This document shows, piece by piece, positions 36,429-64,000 of a DNA stretch of 64,000 nt. Numbering within the stretch: the first letter of the stretch is position 1; each line of letters begins with the position of its first letter. The notes under the pieces were generated by a model. That model was not told the origin of the DNA. It saw only the letters and a list, made by a program, of their open reading frames with translations, and ran no database searches. Both the position numbers and the translations under genes were made by a program. The stretch comes from Daphnia pulex (taxonomy: Eukaryota > Arthropoda > Branchiopoda > Diplostraca > Daphniidae), in NCBI RefSeq assembly GCF_021134715.1, contig NC_060022.1, positions 2,237,001 to 2,301,000 of the forward strand, given 5' to 3'.

Positions 36429-37316
36429 TCACACAGGAAAGTTGGCTACAGCCTGAACACACAAATAAACTACAAAGAGTAAAGCTAAGAACACCAACTC
36501 CAGAAAAGGTAAAGTGACGATCCAGTAAGCAAACGTGTACAGCAAAGGATTACAATAGTTTTTGTCCTCAGGGCTGAAGCTTGGTCCATTCACTCCATAA
36601 ATCCACACACAGCCTAGAAATAAGGTTGTTAGACTTGCGGAAACCAGTTTTTAATACTTTTCTTACCTGCAATAAACCAGCAAAACAAAAAACACTGGCA
36701 ACAGCCATTCTCGCCTTCCAACGCGTAACGCACATAATCTGAAATCAGACTGAAGACGCCTGCAGGAATAAAACAAAATATAGTGGTGTAAGTTTTGATT
36801 ATTTAAAAATATTACCAGCAACTATCAAGTAAATAGGTATGTAATGTTCCACTGGACATTCTTGAAGGAAGATGGATCCGATGGTGATCATGCATATTGG
36901 CAATGCCAAACATAACAAGCCATAACAACATCCCCAACAGGCTTCGATAACTGTACAAAAATTGTAATTGTTTCTTACTAGCATTCTAACATTTTACAAT
37001 GAAAGGAAATATATATACATACATTCCCCAACCAGTTGAGCCAGCAGATCATTTCTGAAGGAGGCAAACTCCTTTTTTACTTGCGTGGCTTTCTGAACTG
37101 AAATGGTGATCTAAATATAAAATGATGGTTAATGATTACCACATCGTGAAAAGACGTTTTTTAATATAGCAATACTTAAATGCATACAGGAATTGAATTG
37201 AGAAACTTTACCTTTCCAGTGTAAGTTCTTGTTCCAGTTGGTTTAGAAATAATGGTGTCTTCTTTGTCGACATTAATTGTTACCTCGGTAACTTCTTCAC
37301 TGGTTACTGGTTCCAT
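36429..37316 (-). CDS. TMEM272-like four-helix membrane protein
   Basis: A small multi-pass membrane protein related to vertebrate TMEM272, whose function is unknown. Exons, minus strand: 37316-37212, 37110-37023, 36950-36816, 36759-36667, 36613-36429; 606 nt (201 aa). Seen: a polar N-terminal cytoplasmic region, a first helix CYGLLCLALPICMITIGSIF, then the family signature CPVEHYIPIYLIVAG, a second segment GVFSLISDYVRYALEGENG, CCQCFLFCWFIAGCVWIYG, YCNPLLYTFAYWIVTLPFLE and a final hydrophobic stretch. Cysteines follow the family pattern. A broken duplicate lies just upstream at 37895-38472. Confidence 0.82.
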
Positions 37317-37894
37317 GTTAAAACTTCACAGGCAAAATTGTAGGCAAAATTATGTTATTTCAAAGTTAAAAGGTCAAAAACCGACAGCATCAGCAAAGGG
37401 CAAGACGCTTTCAAGATGTGATTTGCAGTGAACTGCAACAGCAGACGATTTATTTTTTAAAAACGGTTCCGCCTTTTCTTCTCACACGTGGTTCTGTATA
37501 CTAATTAACTAATTACTAAATAAACTACAATTAAGTTCTAGACACTAATAAAGTAATAAGTGCTGAAATAAGAAATTATTGAAAAATGATCACAGCGAAT
37601 TCTGTCTGGTAAATAACGGTCGTTCTACTATACTATTTCAGTCTATCACCTGCAAATATGTTTCTACCTCCATATAATATCAGCAGCTCTTCATGCCTAG
37701 CACAGGCCTCCATAACGCGATGAAAACAATTCATAAGCTACCGCAATTTATACTGAAATAGGTTCAAATGTTAAATATATTCGAGAATGAGAGGTAACTA
37801 GGACATCCATGATAGCCGATAGAATTGAACACCAGTCGCGTTTTTCTGTCAAATATGCCCCATATTTATAAGAGATGTAGGCTTACCCAGTCGC

Positions 37895-38472
37895 AAAGCA
37901 TCCAATAAACCAGCAAAACAAAAATCATCGAAAACAGCCATTCTCGCCTTCCATCACCGGCAACACGCAACGTACGTAATCAGAAATCAAACTGAAGACG
38001 CCTGCAGAAATTAAAAAAAATTGAGTAACTGAAAGTTTTGCTAATTTTAAGATAATACCAGAAAGCAATCAGGTAAATTGGTGTGAGATATTCCACTGGA
38101 AGATGGATCCGATGGTAACATTGACCAGACATATCATATCATAGCAAGATCCACAACATGCCTAGCTATGACTGCAGTAAAGTAAAAATTGTTTCTTACT
38201 AGCATTCTAAAATTTTACAATGAAAAGAACATCGAGTGGCTTTCTGCACTGAAATGGTTTTCTAAATTTAAAATTATTACCCCATCGTGAAAAGAGGTTT
38301 TTTAAATAGCATAACTTTAATGCATACAGAATTGAATTGAGAGACGTTTTAACTTATTTGCCTTGCTAGTGTAAGCTGTTGTTGTTCCAGTTGGTTTAGA
38401 AAAAAACTGCGCGTCTCCCGGCCTTGTCGACAGTAATTGCTAGTCGGTTACGTCTTTACTTGTTGGTACCAT
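37895..38472 (-). pseudogene. Broken duplicate of the TMEM272-like gene
   Basis: The segment repeats the neighbouring gene in order but decayed. The former start region (ATG at 38472) reaches a stop after nine codons (MVPTSKDVTD then stop). The former fourth exon reads GVFSLISDYVRCVLPVMEGE and then ENGCFR followed by a stop before FLFCWFIG. Splice sites and spacing are altered, and the block CTAGGACATCCATGA upstream of both copies (37799 and 38718) shows that the duplication includes flanking DNA. It is not expected to make a protein. Confidence 0.75.
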
Positions 38473-39131
38473 GTTTAAAACTTCACATGCAAAAATGGTT
38501 ATAGGCAAGATTAAATTATTTTAAAGTCATAAAAGGTCAATGCTGTATACTATACTATATTGGCATCACGTTGCAAATAATATGTTTCTAACGGCATAAT
38601 ATCAGCAGCTCCTAATGCCTAGCAACCACCAACACGATCAAAAAAATTCGCAAGCTTACAATTTATACTAAAATAGGTTAAAGTATAAAATGAGAGAAAA
38701 GAGAATGAGAGATAACTAGGACATCCATGAATTACTGAACACAGGCCGTGTTTTTCTGTCACAGATCATAAGAGTTACCCAGTCAGTCATTTACATCCAT
38801 TAGTTTGTCCCAGTTTTAAAAATACCTTTGCTTAGTATACTCTCTCCTATTCATTTGAAGAAGTAATCATACCACTAGCCGCCACCACAGAGATAAATCA
38901 TGAAACTATCCCTCGAAGTGATGGCCTGGTAACAATGTTCAAAGACATAGTAGAACCATAAGGAAAGAAGCAGTCGTTTAATAAAACAAAGTTCTTCATC
39001 CATAAATATGCATCTTAAAAGATCCGTAAAAAAACCACTCTTAGAAAGACATGTAAAAGTAAACAACTTGTACACCAATTCAGGCAATATTTGTACCCGA
39101 GTTATACCTTAAATGACTACTACGCTTTTTG

Positions 39132-42100
39132 TTAAACAACAGTAGACAAATCGTCAGACCTGAACTGTTCAACGAACGCTTCAGTGCGTACGGCCGTGTC
39201 GGCTAACATGTTGGCGAGTAAGGAAAACTTGTGAGAGCTTCTCACCTCGAGCTCACCGAGGAATTCTCTGTGGCTTGCGAACAAGTCGAGTAGAAAATCT
39301 AAAAAAGCATAAAAGGGATTTGCTTAATGCACACCCGGTCTTGGTGGTACCAGGAAAAGAAAGGAAATCTTTTGGGTAGCATGGAGGTCGTACTTTGATA
39401 CTGTTCGACAGTTGTATGTTGATGATTGGATGGCTGATTTTCTTTTGCCGCCAGGACGATGTCGCGTAACTCTGCCGTCATCCAATCTGCATCACCGGTG
39501 GCGTCTAGAGCCAGCTGGTCTGTTGCCGCTTCCTGCAATGCCAAGGCTAACGCATTGCGCTGACGTCGGTGAATCAGATCCAATAGTTGAGGGTGGACGT
39601 GATGCAAGAGGATTTCTGTTGCTTCCCAGGTCACTTCGGCGTTCATTGTTAGTTGAATGCTTTTCGTTGTGGCTTCTCTTGAAATGAAGTCACGTACGTG
39701 CGACAAAGCTACTACATTATCCGAGAGAAAGACGATTTCGCCTCGCCTCAATGATCCAATCAAAAAAGTTCACCACAATTCGGTTAAAGCGGATTTCATT
39801 CCAGTACATCAAGAGTATTAGTACTTAGTTATATATACCTGTACTGGACGTCTAGCTGGCTTTGCCACTGATCGTTACGGAAATAAAAATGAATTTCCTC
39901 ATCAGCCGGGACTTTTTCCGGGACGTTAGGTAAGCAGGACACGATCCAATTATGGGCATCCGCCTGAGAGAATCCACCTCGCAAAGTCAAACTGCTGGGG
40001 GGCGTCGATGCGCTCCACTGGAACGATTCCGGCGGATGGCATCGCACGTGGTTACACAAGCAACCCAGACGAAATGACTTTAAAAAAGCCAAGCGTGGCT
40101 CCTGGATGCTGGGCGAAACGTACAACCGCACCTGGTCGCTGGTATTCCTCTCGGCGCAAATGAGTTTCATTTCCAGTCGCGTGGTGTTGGATTGGCATCG
40201 GAAAGTTGCCGTTAGTCGAGACGGCCCGTTCTAAAAAAAAAAAAAGGGAAAAACATCATCTCATTTCGGAGAATCAAATCTCCCTAGACAAATAATGACT
40301 TATTCCGAGAATGCAGACCTTTTCGTGGTCGACTACGCTCAAAATAGCTAAATTGCGTTCGACGTCCATGAGTTGAACGTTGGTGTCACATTGGACCAGA
40401 ATAAAGTTGATTGACACATGACTCTCGACGCTAATGTAATAGGCATTCTGCTGGCCCACAAAGTTCATCTGATATTTAAGTGGATAAGTTATTTCGTCGG
40501 GTTTTTGAAGACTCAAGGAGAGAAACGGCTAGGAGAATCAACATTTACTTTGGCCCTGACGTTGACCTGCGCCGACGTGGTCTTCTCCAAACTGGCCGGC
40601 AGCAACGCTGGAGACTTGTTATTCTTCGCCTCGGTAAATTGCTTTTCTAGAAACTCCACTTCGGATCTGTGATCAAAGAGAGAGAGAGAGAGAGAGAAAA
40701 CGTCAAGGGCTACTGGGGAGCCGCTAAAGTGAAACGAGTGGGTGTGTGCAGTAATTTGACTTGAGATATTGCAGCTGCTTTCGACGTTCGGAGCCGTGGG
40801 CATTGCTGGCTCGGGCCGCTGTCACTTCGTCTGGTTGTTTTCTCCGTGTTGTTGATTCGCAGCTGGTTAGACCGAATATCCAGCCTTCGTTAGCATAATC
40901 AATAAGTTGTTGAGTACAAGGAAGAAATAGAAAGGAGCAAACGACACGCCGGGTCGAGTTTTATATGTACGTACCACGTTGAGTAGCTACTAATATTTCC
41001 GGGAAGCCATCTGCGCCGATAATTCCGCCTCGGACTGCCGCAATACTGTCGTTGCAATTCTAAATAATCAGGTTAGCACACGGGGCCTATCAAAAGTTAT
41101 GTTTAGAAGTCAAATGGCATTTTACTTGTGAGAAGATTAAGGTAGGGCTGTGCACTGCATCATCTTCGGGTGGTACTTGGTACACTTCAACTACGCCGTC
41201 TTCCCTACCGATTATCAGTTGACCACCATCGTCCGAGTCGCTGACGTCGTAAAAATCCAACGACGTCACGGTCGTTTGTGAAGGGAGTTGTATAACCCAC
41301 CGTACTGCCGGGCCAGCTCTACTCCATCGGACGAGTCCAATTTGACCCAACGATGTTCCGTAAATCACCCACTCGCCGCTAGTGCCTCCATCGTTTTGAA
41401 ACAGTTGAATGGCTGTGGGAATACCAGCGTCAATAGGCAGTCGGTGTCGTACAGACGAGTCCCTCAGGGAATAAATGTTCCCATCTTGGCATCCCAGCAA
41501 CGGAGTCAAACTGGGTACCTGTTTTTAATAGGAATGATGGCCCGCATCGATCCAATATAAGACCAGCTATATTATATAAGGAAGGACGAGAAACCTGGCA
41601 ATAATAAAGGTGTGTATACCTTGTTAAGAGGAAGCACCGCTACAGCGTTGATGCGATCAGTGGAAAGGAAATAATTGGCCTCCTTCCCATCTTGATAATG
41701 ATTATAGACGTATGAATTTGAGACGACCAACTCCTCCTTGCTGGCCATCCACCTGTGCGTTGTGAAAACAGTAGGAGCCCCTTTTTTTGTTACTATTATG
41801 TATACACACACAGACACATCAGCTGCTATGGGGAAGAATCTCACATTACAGCTAGATGTGTGTGTGTACCATGTGTAACTGCTATTCATTAAGCTGCTTT
41901 ACAAAGATGGTCCAACAACAACAAACAGACTTTGACCAAGGAAAAAGCTATAAAATGTTTGGAATATCTTACAAATGTTGAATAGGTTCTACCAAGTTTG
42001 TGTCCATTTTGAAAATTAGTTTGCCCTTGGCTGAGAAGCCCTGCACTGTTTGTTGTGTAGCTGTAATAATCATTTCTTTTGTAGGTTCTGCAACCGTTAC

Positions 42101-42580
42101 AAAAAAAAAACTATGATATTAAAAGGTTAATTGTGTGCAGAACACAATCAAATGTTGACTTACCGTTGCTATTGACATGAACTGTGACACAGTTGACTGG
42201 GGATTTTAGTTCAACTTTGAAGTCTACAAAAGGTTCTCCCTTTTTGATGGATATGAGTTGCAGTATTCCTCTTTGATCCCCGACAACCACCTGCATCACG
42301 TGAAACAAAACAAAGGAATTCTCACAAATGCCAAAAGTCTATCTCTAGTGTACATGCAGGCAAATTTAAAGACTTTTAGTCAAACACATCAGGAGCCTTC
42401 ACGTTTGATGGCAGATTGAAGGTCTGCTCTGTGCTCTCGTGTACACGAGTCTATACATCCTACCTTTTGCTGATGTTTGACCCCTTTGGCTGATAGAAGT
42501 TGAATAGAATTGCTGCACTTCAAAGAAGCCACTTGCACATAGTCGACTCGCTGTAATTTCAATTTAGCTGAAGGTTGCAT
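39132..42580 (-). CDS. BBS7: BBSome subunit BBS7
   Basis: BBS7 is a beta-propeller subunit of the BBSome, the coat that moves membrane proteins in and out of cilia. Exons, minus strand: 42580-42464, 42290-42164, 42087-41973, 41752-41620, 41518-41126, 41059-40975, 40884-40761, 40666-40319 (with an internal break), 40230-39839, 39746-39394, 39298-39132. Seen: KLQRVDYVQVASLKC at the start, VVVGDQRGILQLISIKKGEP, EPTKEMIITATQQTVQGFSA, NSYVYNHYQDGKEANYFLST, LGCQDGNIYSL, GREDGVVEVYQVP, the WIVSCLPNVPEKVPADEEIH adaptin-like stretch and a helical C-terminus. The predicted protein is about 750-770 aa against roughly 715 in human. In the eighth exon the frame changes near 40550, so an intron there or a frame error must be assumed. 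Confidence 0.88.
40676..40697. repeat. AG dinucleotide run in a BBS7 intron
   Basis: Near-perfect (GA)n tract just upstream of the eighth BBS7 exon. Confidence 0.7.
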
Positions 42581-42702
42581 TTGTTGGAATGTAAACGAAT
42601 CACTCGTGTAGAAACTAAGAGTAGGCTACAGTGGCTACACGCTAATGGCTGGATGATGTGATGTTACCCCCCGACAGAGACCGGGTAACAAAACAAACCA
42701 CC

Positions 42703-42716
42703 GTTGCCATGACAGC
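42703..42716 (-). promoter_or_regulatory. X-box (RFX binding site) of BBS7
   Basis: On the minus strand the sequence reads GCTGTCATGGCAAC, which fits RYYNYY-AT-RRNRAC exactly. It lies 123 nt upstream of the BBS7 start codon, the position and orientation known for X-boxes of ciliary genes driven by RFX factors. Confidence 0.65.
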
Positions 42717-45700
42717 AACACGCGCTCCTTTCAAAAACAGAAAAAAAGTTCATTAAAAATCCTGTTTACTCACTCACACATAGTAGGACTAATAATATCC
42801 GACAGCATTTCGTATTTAATCTCGGTTTGGATCAGCATCGTGTGGCTACACGCCCGAGTGCACCATTTAAAGAGGAAATTGAATCACGTCCGACTCAGGA
42901 TGAATAACACTCGTGTACTTTTGTCTTGTTCCTTCTGACAACTCACCTCCGACCCTTATTCTAATCATAAGAGTAGTCTTACTATACACAAGTAGATAGC
43001 ACACACACACACACTCGTAGAAAACACACACTTTGACAAGAGTATATGTACTATTGGCTTTCCTACACATGTACATCAGTAATATATCATCTTCATTTCA
43101 TTTGGTTTGGTTTGGTTGGTTGGTTTTGTGTATAGAATTTAGAACGTTGGATTACACATCACTGGCAATCTTTGTTTTACACAGACACAACACAGGGAAG
43201 AAAAAGAGGAAGAAAAAATTCAAGAGAAACAAAAAACGAACATTGCACATGTCTTTTTGTTAGGATATGGGAGACTCGGGTCCATTTAAAATAGAAGGAG
43301 AATTGAGAGGACAAGATCAAAAACACCGGCATGTTGTTGATTTTATTATTATTACATATTTTATATTTCTAAAGCTCTTCGGGGAAGAGACTCCCTTTCG
43401 ACTGAGAGTCGTGTACCATTTCAGTTTTCACTCGAACCGATGGAGAAAAGTGAAACGCGAAATAAACGGAAGGGGATGCGAAAAGAAAACAGACAAGTGG
43501 AGAGTTACTGTTATTTTATATAGGAGACAAAGGGTTATACAGTTATACGCGCACATGTTGATCTTTTCCTCAGAAATGCTTCAAATGATGTTCGGATGGG
43601 AGCCTTCACGACAGAGACAACGAGAAACTTTTGTTCTTGGTTGATTTTTCTTGTTATTGGAATAAAACGTCAAGCTAAACAACCTCCTGTCATGCATTTC
43701 TAATCGGATTATTATTGATTGATTTCTTTATTCCATATTTCAAGTAGGATAATCCATTTGGGAATTACACACACAAGTTTATCGCTTCCAAGTATCGTCA
43801 TTTGTAATATTCCAAGTATGTGATGATGCAACGTTGGTGATCATATTTCGAAGTGAGGGGGTTTTTGAAATGAAACACGGCATTTATAGGTTATATATTT
43901 ATAATATATATTTGTATACATATATATAGAGAATCTATAGAAATTTGGTTTTCAAAAAATGGGGGAATGGAGTGGGGGAGCGGAGCGGAGGGAAGGTAAT
44001 ATTGGGAATTCACACGAATCAAAGAATCGCCATGGGAATGGATTCAAAAACTTCTGTCGATTTGCGGAGGGGGAAATGTAATTTTCTTTCCCCACCATTT
44101 TTTTGTGTAAGTTGGTTCTTCCTCGAACTTTATTTCAATGATAACCCCTCTTCAGGAAATGAAACGAACGTATTGCAAGGCTATTCAGGAAAGCATCGCA
44201 CCACATGAAAAATCGACATGAATTTGTCCGAAACTTGAATCAAAGACGACGAAAATCTTTTGAAAGAACCGCGATCAAAGTCGAATTGAACTTGACAGCT
44301 TTTCTTTCTTGTGTCTCTAAGTTGAAAGGGGCAATGCAGGTAGAGAGAAAAGATAAAAAAGTCCAATCCAAACGGTTCGATGAGAGAGAGAGAGATAAAG
44401 AAATTGGCCCAATAATAAGAAATAGATATGAATCAAAGAAAACGACGAAAGGGATAAATGGAAATCGAGGGCAGGACAAGGGGAATTACAAAATCCAAAT
44501 AAAATACGAATTTCAAAGAAGAAGAAGAAATAAAAAATGAACAGAAAGAAAAAGAAGAAGGAAATAACAAAAAAACTTCTTCAATCTCCTCTGGGAAATA
44601 TCCGACAACTTTCCGGAAAGTTTGCATAAACCTCCTCTTTCATGTCCCTCTCATCGCTCGCATGTTGGGAACGCAATAAGAGCTGGATGATCAATGGAGA
44701 ATTCAAAGATTCGGTCATTGGTGGAAGAGGGGCGGGCCCGCTTTTCAAAAGGAATCCGCTCCGAAAAAATTTGAAGTCGAATAATAAAAGATCCAAAATA
44801 ATACAAAACATGAAATACAAAATGTGTAGCTTGAAAGTCTAAACAAAAAAAAAAAAAAAAAAGTTTGGGAATTTTTGAAGAGGGAAGAAGGTAGAAGAAG
44901 ATTCTGGCCGACGGTCGACCAGCGCCGGTATTACATACACAAACACACACGATTTTTTTTTTTGTTATTTTTCTTTTTGTTTGTTTGCCCAATTTTTTTT
45001 TCCACAATAAGGCTAACACATTCACATAAGGAAAGATGCGGGATGTCTTATATATCAACGGTTTCTAGTAGATCAAAGATGTACACAACAACGAATGTCG
45101 CCAAAAGGGGAGGCTCTCTCTCTCTCTCAGATTGGAATGCGCCGCTTGTTGTTTCGATCCTCAATAACAACATCAAAAGTCTGGCGGGATCAAACACTTT
45201 TTCTTTTCTCATTGGGCGGGGGAATTCAAAGGGGGATATTCTGCCGGGGATGTGCATTTTCTCCAACGAGGAATTCATTTATATATAATATAAGACATTA
45301 CAAATAGGCCAAGTCAATAAAAATGTTGTTTTCTTTTCTTTCTTCGGGAAAAAAAAAACCCAGCCATTTTTGAATAGATTTCTTTTTTGTTTGCTTTTTT
45401 AAAACTCAAACACGCAATTCCTCTCATCACGGAAGTAGGTGACGGGCCAAATGACGTGGATGGCTCATCACACACACACACACACACTTATTTGCGCCCA
45501 TTTTCGGGGGGACGAGCAGCGCGAGATGAAAATCGAGCAGTGGAGAGAGAAAGATGAATATTGGCGCGACACGACAGCTCATCCGTCGTGCGCAACCAAT
45601 TTCACGAGAGAGACGTGATGGAGGAGGAGGAGAGAGAGAGAGAGTGAGAGATATTTCCTGTTGTATACAGTGAACATGTTTCTTCAAAGAAGTGGTCATT

Positions 45701-45914
45701 CACGATATCAAACGCACAATCCTGTTTTTATGACCTCATCTCTATCTCCGACTCTCTCTCTCTCTTTAGCTTTTAACAAGATCTTGCGGTGCTAGAAGAA
45801 GACGAGACGAACGTGATGACGGGTGTGGGGGGGAGAATAACCAAAGCCAAAAACAAATAAGAGAGCCGGTCCGATCCGTGATATTTTTGACGAGTTTGTT
45901 TGTTTCTTTCTTTC
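42717..45914. other. Kinase 3' region and BBS7 upstream, no gene supported
   Basis: About 3.2 kb lies between the stop of the DYRK2-class kinase and the BBS7 promoter. Both are on the minus strand, so most of this is probably long kinase 3' untranslated sequence and spacer. It has many simple repeats, including CA runs near 42999-43016 and 45469-45488 and AG runs near 44383 and 45635. The open frames seen are compositional. Confidence 0.4.
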
Positions 45915-62566
<16,652 letters not shown>

Positions 62567-64000
62567 CTGCAATTCAGGAAAGAGAAAAGACGTTAATTCG
62601 ATTCCAAAGAAATTTTCCCGCATTATGATAATGAAGGAGTCGATGCTCACGATCAAATAATCGAATCGACCGCTACATTAAACTTGTATTATTCTTTTTC
62701 TTTTTTTTTTTCTTCGAGTGTTCGTATACGTGTTTTATATTATATTCCCGATGTGTGTGCACGTAATAACATTGACGACCAGCAAAGTCTGGTAGGAAAA
62801 GTAACGGCGGATTCTGCTGGCCATGGTTTCGGATCATTAAAAACCGCAGACTCTTTTTCTTATTCACAAATGGCCTCTGCCCGTTTTTTTCATTCGGTTG
62901 CACGACGGCCATCGAAACAAAAAACCAAGGAACGTGCTGTATAAAATACCAAAAGCTGGTAATGCTATCACAGTCGGTTCCGTAACGATAATTCCGTGGT
63001 TCTGTAATAATTAATTTCCCTCGCTCGTTTTTTTTATTATTTCCATTTCACACATTCCTTTCCTTTTGTTGTTGTTGTAATCCTTTTTTTTGAGCTATTC
63101 TGGCCCAAAAGGAGTGGGGTAAAATGTTGAAACAAGTGTGACCATGGACGCGTTACGAGTTGAATGCGCTGCCGCCCGGTTTCTGTAAGAAAAAACTCAA
63201 ATTCTCCGGTTGTTTTCTGGGCTGAAAATGGCCTCGAAGGACTCGATGGTATAATAACAATCGAATCGAATCCAATAAGCGTTGCGATATCGCCATAAAA
63301 ATAGCGACGACGACGACGACAGTAAGGGGGGGTTGGAGACGCCCCGCAATGTCCTGTTGTTCGATGGTCACCTGGCTGATGTGGTGGCCATTACGTTGGA
63401 TGGAAAGAAACACTCAATGGATGAATTTTACGGCGCGGATGGTACATGTGGCTAAGTATAGTCTCTCATTCTGCCTTGACTGCGAGGCGGAAAGACTTTA
63501 TCGAGCGGGTCCGTCTACATCTCTGCCCGGCATCTAACCAAGGAGAGAGAGAGAGAGGAACCCATAACGACGCTGGCGACGGAATAAATCGATGGATTTA
63601 CAATAGACAATATATAAGATATTGAGAAACGAACAAGAAACTGAATAGGGTCGTTGGCGATGATTGGAGCGCCACAGCGCCCAGCCGACGACGACTAAAC
63701 GGCCAAGGCGAAAAAAAAAATCAAGATCTCAGAATAAGGACAAGAAAAAAAGTATTTAGACGAGATATGATGATGTCGAAGAAGAGAAAAAAACAAAATG
63801 CTTAAAGAGCTTTTTCGGTTCCTACAATGTGTGTATATTTGTTTTTTTCCTCTCTCTTGGCCGTCTATTCGCCGTCTATATTCTAGATGGCTTTGCGTGT
63901 GTAGACACTTTTCTCCTGACTTTCTAATCACGCGGTTGATCCGCAGCGGGTTTATATGCGTATATTTGGCGCTCTATAGATATTGCATAAGACGCAAAGC
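62567..64000. other. Upstream intron of the kinase to the window edge
   Basis: The minus-strand sequence upstream of the first visible kinase exon. No further exon could be assigned. Open frames at 62673-62944 and 63153-63537 look incidental. Confidence 0.4.

Noticed and set aside
43267-43644. 125-aa plus-strand frame starting MGDSGPF
   Set aside because: No recognisable domain, simple-sequence surroundings and no splice partners.
44181-45307. Many open frames in the kinase 3' region
   Set aside because: They arise from purine- or pyrimidine-rich DNA on both strands, and no family motif or splice logic is present.

Overview
The window reads as an animal nuclear genome, most likely an arthropod and probably a branchiopod crustacean such as Daphnia. 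That organism call is inference. It rests on many short introns (about 55-100 nt) with GT-AG borders, closely packed genes often in divergent or convergent pairs, and protein families typical of animals. All gene models below were spliced by hand. For most of them the summed exon lengths are divisible by three, which supports the models.

Layout, left to right. Positions 1-1265 hold Rab4 (+). 1434-3485 hold an SLC18 vesicular amine transporter-like gene (-). 3830-5110 hold copy 1 of a diverged non-coding repeat. 5530-6195 hold a degenerate, unidentified coding relic. 7096-12353 hold a secreted protein with nine Kunitz and three VWC domains (+), with TATA box and poly(A) signal. 12510-13670 hold copy 2 of the repeat. 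15807-17554 hold a LIM-only protein (LMO/Beadex type, +). 17785-30029 is a dense block of six housekeeping genes: HAO1-like (-), C1D (+), EEF1A lysine methyltransferase 2-like (-), HAUS1 (+), UXS1 (-) and an endosomal NHE6/7/9-like exchanger (+). 30430-36400 is repeat-rich: a TIR element, a near-perfect hairpin of about 430 nt and a tandem duplicate. 36429-37316 hold a TMEM272-like gene (-), with a broken duplicate at 37895-38472. 39132-42580 hold BBS7 (-), with a consensus X-box just upstream. From 45914 to beyond 62566 lies a DYRK2-class kinase (-). One of its introns carries a complete LINE retrotransposon (52439-58317) on the opposite strand, flanked by perfect 14-bp target-site duplications.

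There is no single operon-like system. The functional themes are membrane traffic and vesicles (Rab4, SLC18, endosomal NHE), mitosis and cilia (HAUS1, BBS7) and extracellular matrix or protease control (UXS1, the Kunitz protein). The most unusual items are the repeat pair with a compensatory-base-pair hairpin flanking the Kunitz gene, the intact LINE, and the long foldback at 33060-33492.
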